Position numbers and translations under genes: made by a program. The notes below the pieces were generated by a model. The model did not search any database, was not told the origin of the DNA, and saw only the letters and a list, made by a program, of their open reading frames with translations. Source: Streptomyces sp. LHD-70 (GTDB taxonomy: Bacteria > Actinomycetota > Actinomycetes > Streptomycetales > Streptomycetaceae). Taken from it: a stretch of 64,000 nucleotides of DNA. Position 1 is the first letter of the stretch, and each line of letters starts with the position of its first letter. The stretch is taken from positions 248,001 through 312,000 of the forward strand of contig NZ_JAVIFW010000006.1 of assembly GCF_031157275.1 (NCBI RefSeq). Direction: 5' to 3'. Positions 28,703 to 38,031 of this stretch are shown here, in pieces.

Positions 28703-30631
28703 GTGGGCCTGCTGACCCGTATCAAGGGGCCGCGCGATCTGGACAGGCTCAGCCACGAGCAGCTGGACGAGCTCGCGGCAGAGATCCGTGGCTTCCTCGT
28801 CGACGCGGTCTCCAAGACCGGTGGCCACCTGGGGCCGAACCTCGGCGTGGTCGAGCTCACCATCGCCATGCACCGAGTGTTCGACTCCCCGAAGGACAAG
28901 GTCCTCTTCGACACCGGCCACCAGAGCTACGTCCACAAACTGCTCACCGGCCGCCAGGACTTCTCCAAGCTCAAGATGAAGGGCGGCCTCTCCGGCTACC
29001 CCTCGCAGGCCGAGTCCGAGCACGACGTGATCGAGAACTCGCACGCCTCCACCGTCCTCGGCTGGGCCGACGGCCTCGCCAAGGCCAACGAGCTGCGGAA
29101 GAAGGACGACCACGTGGTGGCCGTCATCGGTGACGGCGCGCTCACCGGCGGCATGGCCTGGGAGGCGCTCAACAACATCGCCGCCGCCAAGGACCGCCCG
29201 CTCGTCATCGTCGTCAACGACAACGAGCGCTCGTACGCCCCGACCATCGGCGGCCTCGCCAACCACCTGGCCACCCTGCGCACCACCGACGGCTACGAGC
29301 GCTTCCTGGCCCGCGGCAAGGACCTCCTGGAGCGCACCCCGGTCGTCGGCAGGCCGCTCTACGAGACCCTGCACGGCGCCAAGAAGGGACTGAAGGACTT
29401 CATCGCCCCGCAGGGCATGTTCGAGGACCTCGGCCTGAAGTACGTCGGCCCGATCGACGGCCACGACATCGAGGCCCTGGAGTCCGCCCTGCAGCGCGCC
29501 AAGCGCTTCGGCGGCCCGGTCATCGTGCACTGCCTCACCGAGAAGGGCCGCGGGTACAAGCCCGCCCTGGACGACGAGGCGGACCGCTTCCACGCCGTCG
29601 GCAAGATCCACCCGGACACCGGCCTGCCGATCTCGTCCTCCGGCCTCGACTGGACGTCGGTCTTCGGCGAGGAGATGGTCAAGCTCGGGCACGAGCGCGA
29701 GGACATCGTCGCGATCACCGCGGCCATGCTGCAGCCGGTCGGCCTGGACAGGTTCTCCAAGGCCTTCCCCGAGCGGGTGTACGACGTCGGCATCGCCGAG
29801 CAGCACGGCGCGGTCAGCGCCGCCGGCCTCGCGCACGGCGGACTGCACCCCGTCTTCGCCGTGTACGCGACCTTCCTCAACCGCGCCTTCGACCAGCTCC
29901 TGATGGACGTGGCCCTGCACAAGTGCGGCGTCACCTTCGTCCTGGACCGGGCCGGTGTCACCGGCACCGACGGCGCCTCGCACAACGGCATGTGGGACAT
30001 GTCGATCCTGCAGTGCGTGCCCGACCTGCGCATCGCCGCCCCGCGCGACGCCGACCAGGTCCGGATGCAGCTGCGCGAGGCCGTCGCCGTCGAGGACGCC
30101 CCGACCGTGGTCCGCTTCTCCAAGGGCGCCGTCGGCCCGTCCGTCAAGGCGGTCGACACCATCGGCGGCATGGACGTGCTGCGCAAGCCGGGCACCAATC
30201 GGCCCGACGTCCTGTTGGTCTCCGTCGGTGCGCTCGCGCCGATGTGCCTGGAGATCGCCGACCTCCTGAACAAGCAGGGCATCACCACCACCGTCGTCGA
30301 CCCGCGCTGGGTCAAGCCCGTCGACGAGGCCCTCGCCCCGCTCGCCGAGCAGCACCGCGTCGTCGTCACCGTCGAGGACAACTCCCGTGCGGGCGGCGTT
30401 GGTTCGGCCGTGGCGCAGGCCCTGCGGGACGCCGGTGTGGACGTACCGCTGCGTGACTTCGGCATCCCGCCGCGCTTCCTCGACCACGCCTCGCGCAAGG
30501 AAGTCATGGCCGAGATCGGTCTTACGGCACCGGACATCGCCCGCCAGGTCACCGGCCTCGTCGCCAAGCTGGACGGGCGGTACGAGAACCCGGCCGCCGA
30601 GCAGAGCACGGTGGAGCCCGCCCGAGACTGA
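28703..30631 (+). CDS. dxs: 1-deoxy-D-xylulose-5-phosphate synthase
   Basis: 642 residues from the GTG at 28703 with AGGAGG upstream. The enzyme joins pyruvate and glyceraldehyde 3-phosphate, the first step of the MEP route to isoprenoids. Visible features are the opening [20 protein letters not shown], substrate segment [16 protein letters not shown], thiamine diphosphate motif [16 protein letters not shown]...VNDNERS, catalytic region [14 protein letters not shown] and the [20 protein letters not shown] block. It appears monocistronic, between the repeat leader and a terminator. Its place beside xylose uptake is conserved in Streptomyces, but the product shares only a name with xylose. Confidence 0.97.
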   Translation: MGLLTRIKGPRDLDRLSHEQLDELAAEIRGFLVDAVSKTGGHLGPNLGVVELTIAMHRVFDSPKDKVLFDTGHQSYVHKLLTGRQDFSKLKMKGGLSGYPSQAESEHDVIENSHASTVLGWADGLAKANELRKKDDHVVAVIGDGALTGGMAWEALNNIAAAKDRPLVIVVNDNERSYAPTIGGLANHLATLRTTDGYERFLARGKDLLERTPVVGRPLYETLHGAKKGLKDFIAPQGMFEDLGLKYVGPIDGHDIEALESALQRAKRFGGPVIVHCLTEKGRGYKPALDDEADRFHAVGKIHPDTGLPISSSGLDWTSVFGEEMVKLGHEREDIVAITAAMLQPVGLDRFSKAFPERVYDVGIAEQHGAVSAAGLAHGGLHPVFAVYATFLNRAFDQLLMDVALHKCGVTFVLDRAGVTGTDGASHNGMWDMSILQCVPDLRIAAPRDADQVRMQLREAVAVEDAPTVVRFSKGAVGPSVKAVDTIGGMDVLRKPGTNRPDVLLVSVGALAPMCLEIADLLNKQGITTTVVDPRWVKPVDEALAPLAEQHRVVVTVEDNSRAGGVGSAVAQALRDAGVDVPLRDFGIPPRFLDHASRKEVMAEIGLTAPDIARQVTGLVAKLDGRYENPAAEQSTVEPARD

Positions 30632-30682
30632 TCCGAACGGCGTACGCACACCACGAACATCGGCGCCCGCAAGGCGTCATCA

Positions 30683-30726
30683 GGCCCGGTCCGGCCACCT
30701 CCTACGGGTGGCCGGGCCGGGCCTTT
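30683..30726 (+). terminator. Terminator after dxs
   Basis: GGCCCGGTCCGGCCACC pairs with GGTGGCCGGGCCGGGCC (one mismatch) around a 7-base loop and is followed by TTT. It lies 52 bases past the dxs stop. Confidence 0.8.
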
Positions 30727-30820
30727 CGTGTGAAACTCCTTGCCATTCGGGCATACCGGCACACAGGCACGCCGTACCGGTTTCGATCATGGCGAGCATC
30801 GTCAGCAAGGGAGCACGCCC

Positions 30821-32335
30821 GTGAGCAGCAGCACACGTCCGCCCTCCGGCGGACTGTTCCGCACCAAGACCGTCGAACAGTCGATCCAGGACACCGAGGA
30901 GCCGGAGCACGCGCTCAAGAAGTCGCTGTCCGCCTGGGACCTGACGGTCTTCGGCGTCGGCGTCATCATCGGCACCGGCATCTTCGTCCTCACCGGCAAG
31001 GTGGCGAAGGAGAACGCGGGCCCGGCGACCGCGCTGGCCTTCGTCGCCGCGGGCATCGTCTGCGCCCTTGCCGCCCTGTGCTACGCGGAGTTCGCGTCGA
31101 CCGTGCCCGTCGCCGGTTCGGCGTACACGTTCGCGTACGCGTCCATCGGCGAGCTGCCTGCCTGGATCATCGGCTGGGACCTCGTCCTGGAGTTCGCGCT
31201 CGGCACGGCGGTGGTCGCGGTCGGCTGGTCCGGCTATGTGCGCTCGCTGATGGACAACGCCGGCTGGCACCTACCAACGGCGCTGGAAGGGCCGGACGTG
31301 CCAGGAGGCAGCTTCGACATCCTGGCCTTCATCCTGGTTCTGGTCCTGACCGTGATCCTGGTGCTCGGCATGAAGCTGTCCGCCCGGTTCACCGCCCTGG
31401 TCGTCGCGATCAAGGTCACCGTGGTCATGATCGTCATCGTCGCCGGTCTGTTCTTCGTCGTCGGCGACAACTACAAGCCGTTCATCCCCGACCCGGTCAC
31501 CCCGGAGACCGGCGGCGCCTGGGAGACCGCCCCGCTGGTCCAGCTGATGTTCGGCTACGAGCCCACCAACTTCGGCGTGATGGGCATCTTCACCGCCGCG
31601 TCCGTGGTCTTCTTCGCCTTCATCGGCTTCGACGTGGTGGCCACCGCCGCCGAGGAGACCAAGCTGCCGCAGCGCGACATGCCCCGCGGCATCCTCGGCT
31701 CGCTCCTCATCTGCACCTTCCTGTACGTGGCGGTGGCGCTGGTCGTCACCGGTATGCAGCACTACACGGAACTGTCCGTCAGCGCCCCGCTGGCCGACGC
31801 CTTCAAGTCCGTCGGGCATCCGGTCTACGCGGGCGTGATCAGCTTCGGCGCCGCCGTCGGCCTCACGACGGTCTGTCTGATCCTGCTGCTCGGCCAGACC
31901 CGGGTGTTCTTCGCGATGAGCCGGGACGGGCTGCTGCCGCGGTTCTTCGCCATCACCCACCCGAAGTTCGGCACCCCGTACCGGCCGACCATCCTGCTCG
32001 GCGTGGTCATCGCGATCGTCGCCGGCTTCACCAGCATCAACGAGCTGGCGACTCTGGTGAACATCGGCACCCTGTTCGCCTTCGTGGTGGTCGCCGCCGG
32101 TGTGCTGGTGCTCCGCCGCACCCGCCCCGACCTGCCCCGCGCCTTCCGCACCCCGTGGGTGCCGGTGCTGCCGATCCTCTCCATCGCCGCCTCGCTGTGG
32201 CTGATGCTGAACCTGCCGGGCGAGACCTGGCTCCGGTTCGGCGTCTGGATGGTCCTCGGCGTCATCGTGTACTTCCTGTACGGCCGCAGCCGCAGCAGGC
32301 TGGGACGGGAGCTGTCGGGCGGGGAGCCCCGATAG
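30821..32335 (+). CDS. Amino-acid permease (APC superfamily, cationic amino-acid type)
   Basis: 504 residues with about 12 membrane helices. The first-helix motif GVGVIIGTGIFVLTG and the helix 3 segment CYAEFASTVPVAGSAYTFAYA are typical of the CAT branch of the APC superfamily, which imports amino acids with protons. The GTG at 30821 has AAGGGAG upstream; a longer frame from 30740 is not protein-like. The substrate cannot be given from sequence. The stop codon lies in a gene-end repeat element. Confidence 0.9.
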   Translation: MSSSTRPPSGGLFRTKTVEQSIQDTEEPEHALKKSLSAWDLTVFGVGVIIGTGIFVLTGKVAKENAGPATALAFVAAGIVCALAALCYAEFASTVPVAGSAYTFAYASIGELPAWIIGWDLVLEFALGTAVVAVGWSGYVRSLMDNAGWHLPTALEGPDVPGGSFDILAFILVLVLTVILVLGMKLSARFTALVVAIKVTVVMIVIVAGLFFVVGDNYKPFIPDPVTPETGGAWETAPLVQLMFGYEPTNFGVMGIFTAASVVFFAFIGFDVVATAAEETKLPQRDMPRGILGSLLICTFLYVAVALVVTGMQHYTELSVSAPLADAFKSVGHPVYAGVISFGAAVGLTTVCLILLLGQTRVFFAMSRDGLLPRFFAITHPKFGTPYRPTILLGVVIAIVAGFTSINELATLVNIGTLFAFVVVAAGVLVLRRTRPDLPRAFRTPWVPVLPILSIAASLWLMLNLPGETWLRFGVWMVLGVIVYFLYGRSRSRLGRELSGGEPR

Positions 32336-32374
32336 GGGCGCGGGCTCTGACATATGCGGCTCCGCCGTAGGGCG
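32326..32374. repeat. Streptomyces gene-end repeat, copy 2
   Basis: GCCCCGATAGGGGCGCGG followed by CTCTGACATATGCGGCTCCG parallels the element after xylH. The TAG stop of the permease is inside the repeat. Confidence 0.7.
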
Positions 32375-32427
32375 AACCGCGTCCCCCCTCAACCGCCCCC
32401 ACCACAACGCCAGATACCTTGGCGCCC

Positions 32428-33930
32428 ATGCCGGCCGAGCAGCGTTCCGACCCGCCCCCCACTACGCCGACGCTGCCGCACCAGCGCGTCAGAGGGGACG
32501 CCCGCCCCGTCCGCGCGCGGACGGGGCGGCGGACCGCGTACTGGCCCCGGCTCGTCATCGCCCTCACTCTGCTCGCCTGCGTCACCCGCATCCCGTCGTT
32601 CCGCCTCAAGCTGTGGAACCCGGACGAGGGCTATCTCGCCGTCCAGGCCCGCATGCTGGCCGACGGCGGCGCACTCTACGAGACCGTCGTCGACCGCAAA
32701 CCCCCGCTCCTGCCCTGGCTTTACGAGGCCGCCTTCGCCGCGTTCGGCGACGACTCGCTGTTACCCCTGAAGGTCCTCGCCGTCCTCGCCCACCTCGCCA
32801 CGGCCCTGCTCCTCGCCTCGCTCGCCCGCCGCCGCTGGGGCGACGGCGCGGGCCGCACCGCCGGCGTCCTCTACCTGTTCCTCTCCATCGGGCTCAACCC
32901 CGAGGACACGCAGGCCGCCACGTTCGAGGTGTTCATGCTCCCGGCGACCGCGGCCGCCATATGGCTCGCCGACCGGCGCCGCTGGGCCTGGTGCGGTCTC
33001 GCCGTCGCCACGGCCTTCCTCGCCAAGCAGACCGGCGGGGCCGTCCTCCTGCCCGTGCTCTGGATGCTGTGGCGCTCGGGTGCGCGGCGGGCCGACGTGC
33101 TGTGGCTCGCGGCGGGTGCCGTGCTGCCCGTGCTTGCGGCCGCCTTCGCCACCGACCCGCGGGGCTTTCTGTTCTGGACGGTCACCGGATCAGGCGCGTA
33201 CGCCTCGTTCACCGGCTCCGAACTGCACGTACTGTCACGGGCGTTGACCAACACCGCGCTGCTCGCCGTCGCCTGCGCGGGGCTGATCCCGGCCGTCCTG
33301 CGGGTGCTGCGGATCGCCCGCACCGGGGCGGCCGACCTGTGGCTGTGGCTCGGCGCGTCCGCGGTCGCCGTCTGCGTCGGCTTCCACTTCTTCGGCCACT
33401 ACTACCTCCAACTGGTCCCCGCCCTCGCCCTGTTGGGCACCGCCGCCCTGCAGAGCCTGCCGCGCGAGTGGACCTCGGCGACGCTCAGCACGTCCGCGCT
33501 CGCCTGCGCCCTGTTCCTCGCCTGGGGGCTGCTCGCGCCGCGCCCCGACCTCGCGCACGCCGAGCGGCTCGCGTCGGCGATCGGCCGCGCCACCGACCCC
33601 GACGACCGCGTCCTCGTCTGGGGCATGCACCCCGAGACGTACTGGCTCGCCGACCGCACCCCCGCCACCCGCTACCTCACCGCGGGCTTCCTCACGAATT
33701 ACAGCGGCGGCCGCAACGGCCCCCAGGTGGGGGAGAAGTACGCCGTGAAGGGCGCCTGGGACGTGTTCCGTACGGAGATGGCCGAGAACCTGCCCGACCT
33801 GATCGTCGACGACTCCCGCGGCAAGCCCTACACCCCCGACGCCCTGCCCACGCTCCGCGCCCTCCTCGCCGCCGGGTACGAGCGCACGGCGGTCGTGGAG
33901 GGCGCGATCATCTACCGCCGCGTCGGATAG
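32428..33930 (+). CDS. GT-C family membrane glycosyltransferase (PMT/ArnT-like), TTA-containing
   Basis: 500 residues. An Arg/Pro-rich N-terminus precedes about ten membrane helices. The first loop carries the acidic motif WNPDEGYLAVQARMLADGG and the following VDRKPPLLPWLYEA, which mark GT39-type enzymes that move a sugar from a polyprenyl-phosphate carrier to an acceptor outside the membrane. The C-terminal part (VLVWGMHPETYWLADR...) is an extracytoplasmic domain. Codon 112 (32761-32763) is TTA, the only in-frame TTA I noticed in this window, so translation may depend on the bldA leucyl-tRNA and hence on development. The acceptor is unknown. The end overlaps the convergent NYN gene by 19 bases. 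Confidence 0.85.
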   Translation: MPAEQRSDPPPTTPTLPHQRVRGDARPVRARTGRRTAYWPRLVIALTLLACVTRIPSFRLKLWNPDEGYLAVQARMLADGGALYETVVDRKPPLLPWLYEAAFAAFGDDSLLPLKVLAVLAHLATALLLASLARRRWGDGAGRTAGVLYLFLSIGLNPEDTQAATFEVFMLPATAAAIWLADRRRWAWCGLAVATAFLAKQTGGAVLLPVLWMLWRSGARRADVLWLAAGAVLPVLAAAFATDPRGFLFWTVTGSGAYASFTGSELHVLSRALTNTALLAVACAGLIPAVLRVLRIARTGAADLWLWLGASAVAVCVGFHFFGHYYLQLVPALALLGTAALQSLPREWTSATLSTSALACALFLAWGLLAPRPDLAHAERLASAIGRATDPDDRVLVWGMHPETYWLADRTPATRYLTAGFLTNYSGGRNGPQVGEKYAVKGAWDVFRTEMAENLPDLIVDDSRGKPYTPDALPTLRALLAAGYERTAVVEGAIIYRRVG

Positions 33931-34289
33931 ACCGTACGCGGCCCGACGCACACCGCGCCCAACTCCTCGACCCTGCGCCGCAGTTCACGGTCGGCGGTGA
34001 CCACGACCGTGACCTCCGCGGCGGCCTCCGCGACCAGCTCCACGATCCGGTCGTCACCGCTCGCGGGCGCCGACTCGACCCGCACATCCGGCAGGGACTC
34101 CACGCCGCGCGCGGCGCCCTCCACGACGAGGACGACATCGAGCGGGCCGGGATGGCCGTCGATCCCCGCCTCGGCGTATGCCACGAGCCCGTCCCGCAGC
34201 CGCTCGGCCGCCCCCCTGCGGTCGCGCCACCACCCGTCTGGCACCGATCCGACGGTGTTGGCGGCGTCCACGACGAGCAGAGTGCGCAT
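33912..34289 (-). CDS. NYN/PIN-like nuclease-fold protein
   Basis: 125 residues with a PIN-like NYN fold. The first strand ends in VVDAANTV and acidic residues recur in SGDDRIVELV and VVTADRELRRRVEELGA, which would form the metal site of an RNase. Members of this fold cut structured RNA. The small size suggests a bare catalytic domain. Its 3' end overlaps the convergent glycosyltransferase gene. Confidence 0.75.
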   Translation of the reverse strand: MRTLLVVDAANTVGSVPDGWWRDRRGAAERLRDGLVAYAEAGIDGHPGPLDVVLVVEGAARGVESLPDVRVESAPASGDDRIVELVAEAAAEVTVVVTADRELRRRVEELGAVCVGPRTVYPTRR

Positions 34290-34344
34290 GCGCCGACTCT
34301 TTCACGCCGCGCCCCGACCGTCGTACGAGAGCCCTCGACGCACC

Positions 34345-34379
34345 GCTGCCCCCGACGCCGACGAGGCGTCAGGGGCAGC
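34345..34379. terminator. Hairpin after the fatty-acid oxidation operon
   Basis: GCTGCCCCCGACGCC pairs with GGCGTCAGGGGCAGC (one mismatch) around GACGA. It lies 20 bases past the stop of the fadB-like gene. Confidence 0.75.
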
Positions 34380-34398
34380 CGTACGAGAAAGGGCCGGA

Positions 34399-36531
34399 CT
34401 AGGCGGGCACGCTCGCCACGCCCTGCTCCAGGAACCGCTTGCCGTTGACGCGCTCGGAGACGCCCTCACGGTCCAGGTACGGCGTGATGCCGCCCAGGTG
34501 GAAGGGCCAGCCCGCGCCGGTGATCAGGCACAGGTCGATGTCCTGGGCCTCGGCGACGACACCCTCGTCGAGCATCAGGCCGATCTCCTGGGCCACCGCG
34601 TCGAGCACGCGGTCGCGGACCTGCTCCTCCGTCAGGACGCTGTCGCCCTGCTTGAGGAGCGCCTGGACCTCGGGGTCGAGCTCCGGCTTGCCGCTGTCGT
34701 AGACGTAGAAGCCGCGCTTGCCGGCCTTGACGACCGCCGCGAGGTTCGGGGAGACCGTGAAGCGCTCCGGGAAGGCGCGGTTCAGGGTCTCGGAGACATG
34801 CAGGCCGATGGCCGGGCCGACCAGCTCCAGGAGGACCAGCGGCGACATCGGCAGGCCGAGCGGCTCGACGCCCTTCTCGGCGACGGCGACCGGGGTGCCC
34901 TCGTCGATGACGTTCTGCACCTCGCCCATGAAGCGGGTCAGGATGCGGTTCACGACGAACGCCGGGGCGTCCTTCACGAGAACCGCGGTCTTCTTCAGCT
35001 TCTTGGCGACACCGAACGCGGTGGCCAGCGAGGCGTCGTCGGTCTGCTCGCCACGCACGATCTCCAGGAGCGGCAGTACGGCGACCGGGTTGAAGAAGTG
35101 GAAGCCGACGACCCGCTCGGGGTGCTTGAGCTTCGACGCCATCTCGGTGACCGACAGCGAGGAGGTGTTGGTGGCGAAGATCGCGTGCGCGGGGGCGACG
35201 GCCTCGACCTCGGCGAACACCTGCTGCTTGACGCCGATCTCCTCGAAGACGGCCTCGATGACGAAGTCGGCGTCGGAGAAGCCCTCGGCCTTGTCGAGCA
35301 CACCGGTCACCAGGGCCTTCAGGCGGTTCGCCTTGTCCTGGTTGATGCGGCCCTTGCCGAGCAGCTTGTCGATCTCGGCGTGGACGTAGCCCACACCCTT
35401 GTCGACGCGCTCCTGGTCGATGTCGGTCAGGACGACCGGCACCTCGAGGCGGCGCAGGAAGAGCAGCGCGAGCTGCGAGGCCATCAGGCCCGCACCCACG
35501 ACGCCGACCTTGCTGACCGGACGCGCCAGGTCCTTCGACGGCGCGCCCGCGGGACGCTTGCCGCGCTTCTGCACCAGGTTGAACGCGTAGAGCCCGGCGC
35601 GCAGTTCGCCACCCATGATCAGGTCGGCGAGCGCCTGGTCCTCGGCGTCGAAGCCGGCCTGCAGGTCACCGCTCTTGGCGGCGGCGATGATGTCGAGCGC
35701 GCGGTACGCGGCCGGGGCGGCGCCGTGCACCTTGGAGTCGGCGATGAACCGGCCCTTGGCGACGGCCTGGTCCCAGGCCTCGCCGCGGTCGACCTCGGGG
35801 CGCTCCACCTTGACGTCGCCCTTGAGGACCTGCGCGGTCCACAGCAGCGACTGCTCCAGGAAGTCCGCACCCTCGAACAGCGCGTCGGCGATGCCGAGTT
35901 CGAAGACCTGCTTGCCCTTGAGCTGGCGGTTCTGGTTGAGCGAGTTCTCGATGATGACCTGGACGGCGTTCTCGGCACCGATCAGGTTCGGCAGCAGGGC
36001 GCAGCCGCCCCAGCCGGGCACCAGGCCGAGGAAGACCTCGGGCAGCGAGAACGCGGGCAGCGCCTTGGAGACGGTGCGGTACGTGCAGTGCAGACCGGCC
36101 TCGACACCGCCGCCCATGGCCGCGCCGTTGTAGTACGCGAAGGTCGGCACGGCGAGCGCGGAGAGGCGCTTGAAGACGTCGTGGCCGCCCTTGCCGATGG
36201 CCAGCGCGTCCGAGTGCTGCTTGAGCAGCTCGACACCCTTGAGGTCGGCGCCGACCGCGAAGATGAACGGCTTGCCGGTGAGGCCGACGCCGACGATCGA
36301 GCCCTCGGCGGCCTCCTTCTCGACCTGGCTGATGGCCACGTCGAGGTTGGCCAGGGACTGCGGCCCGAAGGTGGTCGGCTTGGTGTGGTCCAGGCCGTTG
36401 TCGAGCGTGATCAGGGCGAACTTGCCCGCCCCGTAAGGCAGTTCGAGGTGGCGTACGTGCGCCTGCGTCACTACCTCGTCGGGGAACAGCGTGGCCGCAC
36501 CCTTCAGAAGCTCAGCGGTGGTGGTGCTCAC
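34399..36531 (-). CDS. fadB: Fatty-acid oxidation multifunctional protein (enoyl-CoA hydratase / 3-hydroxyacyl-CoA dehydrogenase)
   Basis: 710 residues. An enoyl-CoA hydratase/isomerase domain fills about 1-310 (oxyanion segments FAVGADLKGVE and YNGAAMGGGVEAGLHC, catalytic Glu region SLPEVFLGLVPGWGG). A dehydrogenase NAD-binding domain starts near 355 with VGVVGAGLMASQLALL, followed by the C-terminal dehydrogenase domains with FNPVAVLPLLEIV and DAPAFVVNRIL. It carries out the hydration and oxidation steps of beta-oxidation in the cytoplasm. The GTG start overlaps the thiolase stop by four bases, so the two are coupled, as in other FadA/FadB pairs. Confidence 0.95.
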   Translation of the reverse strand: MSTTTAELLKGAATLFPDEVVTQAHVRHLELPYGAGKFALITLDNGLDHTKPTTFGPQSLANLDVAISQVEKEAAEGSIVGVGLTGKPFIFAVGADLKGVELLKQHSDALAIGKGGHDVFKRLSALAVPTFAYYNGAAMGGGVEAGLHCTYRTVSKALPAFSLPEVFLGLVPGWGGCALLPNLIGAENAVQVIIENSLNQNRQLKGKQVFELGIADALFEGADFLEQSLLWTAQVLKGDVKVERPEVDRGEAWDQAVAKGRFIADSKVHGAAPAAYRALDIIAAAKSGDLQAGFDAEDQALADLIMGGELRAGLYAFNLVQKRGKRPAGAPSKDLARPVSKVGVVGAGLMASQLALLFLRRLEVPVVLTDIDQERVDKGVGYVHAEIDKLLGKGRINQDKANRLKALVTGVLDKAEGFSDADFVIEAVFEEIGVKQQVFAEVEAVAPAHAIFATNTSSLSVTEMASKLKHPERVVGFHFFNPVAVLPLLEIVRGEQTDDASLATAFGVAKKLKKTAVLVKDAPAFVVNRILTRFMGEVQNVIDEGTPVAVAEKGVEPLGLPMSPLVLLELVGPAIGLHVSETLNRAFPERFTVSPNLAAVVKAGKRGFYVYDSGKPELDPEVQALLKQGDSVLTEEQVRDRVLDAVAQEIGLMLDEGVVAEAQDIDLCLITGAGWPFHLGGITPYLDREGVSERVNGKRFLEQGVASVPA

Positions 36532-37754
36532 TTGTCGCCTCCGGCGTCCTTGTGGTGCGGGTTCTCCCAGATGACCGTCGCGCCCATGCCGAAGCCGACG
36601 CACATGGTCGTGAGGCCGTAACGGACCTCCGGCTGCTCCTCGAACTGCCGCGCCAGCTGCGTCATCAGACGCACACCGGAGGAGGCGAGGGGGTGACCGA
36701 ACGCGATGGCGCCGCCGTACTGGTTGACGCGCGCGTCGTCGTCCGCGATGCCGTAGTGCTCCAGGAACGCGAGCACCTGCACGGCGAAGGCCTCGTTGAC
36801 CTCGAACAGGTTGATGTCCTCGATCGAGAGCCCGGCCTTGGCGAGGGCCTTCTCGGTCGCGGGGATCGGGCCGTAACCCATGACCTCCGGCTCGACACCC
36901 GCGAAGGCGTACGAGACGAGGCGCATCTTGACCGGGAGGTTGTTCTCCCGCGCGAAGTCCTCGGAGGCGATCAGCGAGGCGGTGGCGCCGTCGTTCAGAC
37001 CCGCGGCGTTACCGGCGGTGACGCGACCGTGCGTACGGAACGGCGTCTTGAGCCCGGCCAGGTTCTCCAGGGTGGTGCCCGGACGCATCGGCTCGTCGGC
37101 GGTGGCGAGGCCCCAACCGGTCTCACCAGCCTCCTCGTTGGTCCGGCGTACGGAGATCGGCACCAGGTCGGCCTGGATCTTGCCGTCGGCGTAGGCCTTG
37201 GCGGCCTTCTCCTGCGAGCGGACCGCGTACTCGTCGGCGCGCTGCTTGGTGATGCTCGGGTAGCGGTCGTGCAGGTTCTCGGCGGTCATGCCCATGAACA
37301 GGGCGGACTCGTCGACCAGCTTCTCGCTGACGAACCGCGGGTTCGGGTCGACGCCCTCACCCATGGGGTGGCGGCCCATGTGCTCGACACCACCGGCGAC
37401 GGCGACGTCGTACGCGCCGAAGGCGACACCGCCGGCCATGGCGGTCACGGCGGTCAGGGCGCCGGCGCACATGCGGTCGATGGAGTAGCCGGGGACCGAC
37501 TGCGGCAGCCCGGCGAGGATGCCCGCCGTGCGGCCCAGGGTCAGGCCCTGGTCGCCGATCTGCGTGGTCGCGGCGATGGCGACCTCGTCGATCTGGGCGG
37601 GGTCGAGGTTCGGGTTGCGGCGCAGCAGCTCCCGGATGGACTTCACGACGAGATCATCGGCGCGGGTCTCGTGGTAGATGCCCTTCGGGCCCGCCTTGCC
37701 GAACGGGGTGCGGACGCCGTCGACGAAGACGACGTCCCTGATGGTACGAGGCAC
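36528..37754 (-). CDS. fadA: Acetyl-CoA acyltransferase (thiolase) of beta-oxidation
   Basis: 408 residues from the GTG at 37754, preceded by GGAGGAG. The nucleophilic Cys is in IDRMCAGALTAV (residue 96), the catalytic His in GGAIAFGHPLASSG and the second Cys in TTMCVGFGMGATVIWE. It removes acetyl-CoA from 3-ketoacyl-CoA, completing the cycle run by the coupled FadB-type protein. It is the first gene of the pair; its promoter lies in the repeat-rich gap on the right. Confidence 0.96.
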   Translation of the reverse strand: MPRTIRDVVFVDGVRTPFGKAGPKGIYHETRADDLVVKSIRELLRRNPNLDPAQIDEVAIAATTQIGDQGLTLGRTAGILAGLPQSVPGYSIDRMCAGALTAVTAMAGGVAFGAYDVAVAGGVEHMGRHPMGEGVDPNPRFVSEKLVDESALFMGMTAENLHDRYPSITKQRADEYAVRSQEKAAKAYADGKIQADLVPISVRRTNEEAGETGWGLATADEPMRPGTTLENLAGLKTPFRTHGRVTAGNAAGLNDGATASLIASEDFARENNLPVKMRLVSYAFAGVEPEVMGYGPIPATEKALAKAGLSIEDINLFEVNEAFAVQVLAFLEHYGIADDDARVNQYGGAIAFGHPLASSGVRLMTQLARQFEEQPEVRYGLTTMCVGFGMGATVIWENPHHKDAGGDK

Positions 37755-37895
37755 GATGGCTCTCCTCCAGGGGTGCGGGATCGCTGCCGCTGGGCGTGCT
37801 CCGGCGGCTACTCGGCACATGCTACTTGCCGGTAACCAAGTCGAACAGGCCCCCCGCCCGGAGCGGCGAAGGTCACACTCCGTGAGAGCAATGCG

Positions 37896-37935
37896 AAACG
37901 CCGGAGAGGCTGACGAATCAGCCTCTCCGGCGTTT
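37896..37935. terminator. 18-base-stem terminator after the RNase D-like gene
   Basis: AAACGCCGGAGAGGCTGA pairs perfectly with TCAGCCTCTCCGGCGTTT around the tetraloop CGAA, with A-runs and T-runs at the base that would work in both directions. It is the same CCGGAG(A/G)GGCTG(A/G) element seen at other gene ends. Confidence 0.85.
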
Positions 37936-38027
37936 GAGGTGGGGGCACCCCCAGCGGTAGCTGGGGGAGGGGGTCTTGGGGCGGAGCCCCGGAAGCTGCC
38001 GCAGGCTTTCGGGGCGGGGCGGCGGGA
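37936..38027. repeat. Streptomyces intergenic repeat cluster
   Basis: Next to the terminator lie GGGGGCACCCCCAGC-GGTA-GCTGGGGGAGGGGG and CTTGGGGCGGAGCCCCGGAA...GCTTTCGGGGCGGGGCGGC. Both are common streptomycete intergenic sequences that fold into hairpins. The block contains no gene. Confidence 0.65.
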
Positions 38028-38031
38028 AGCC

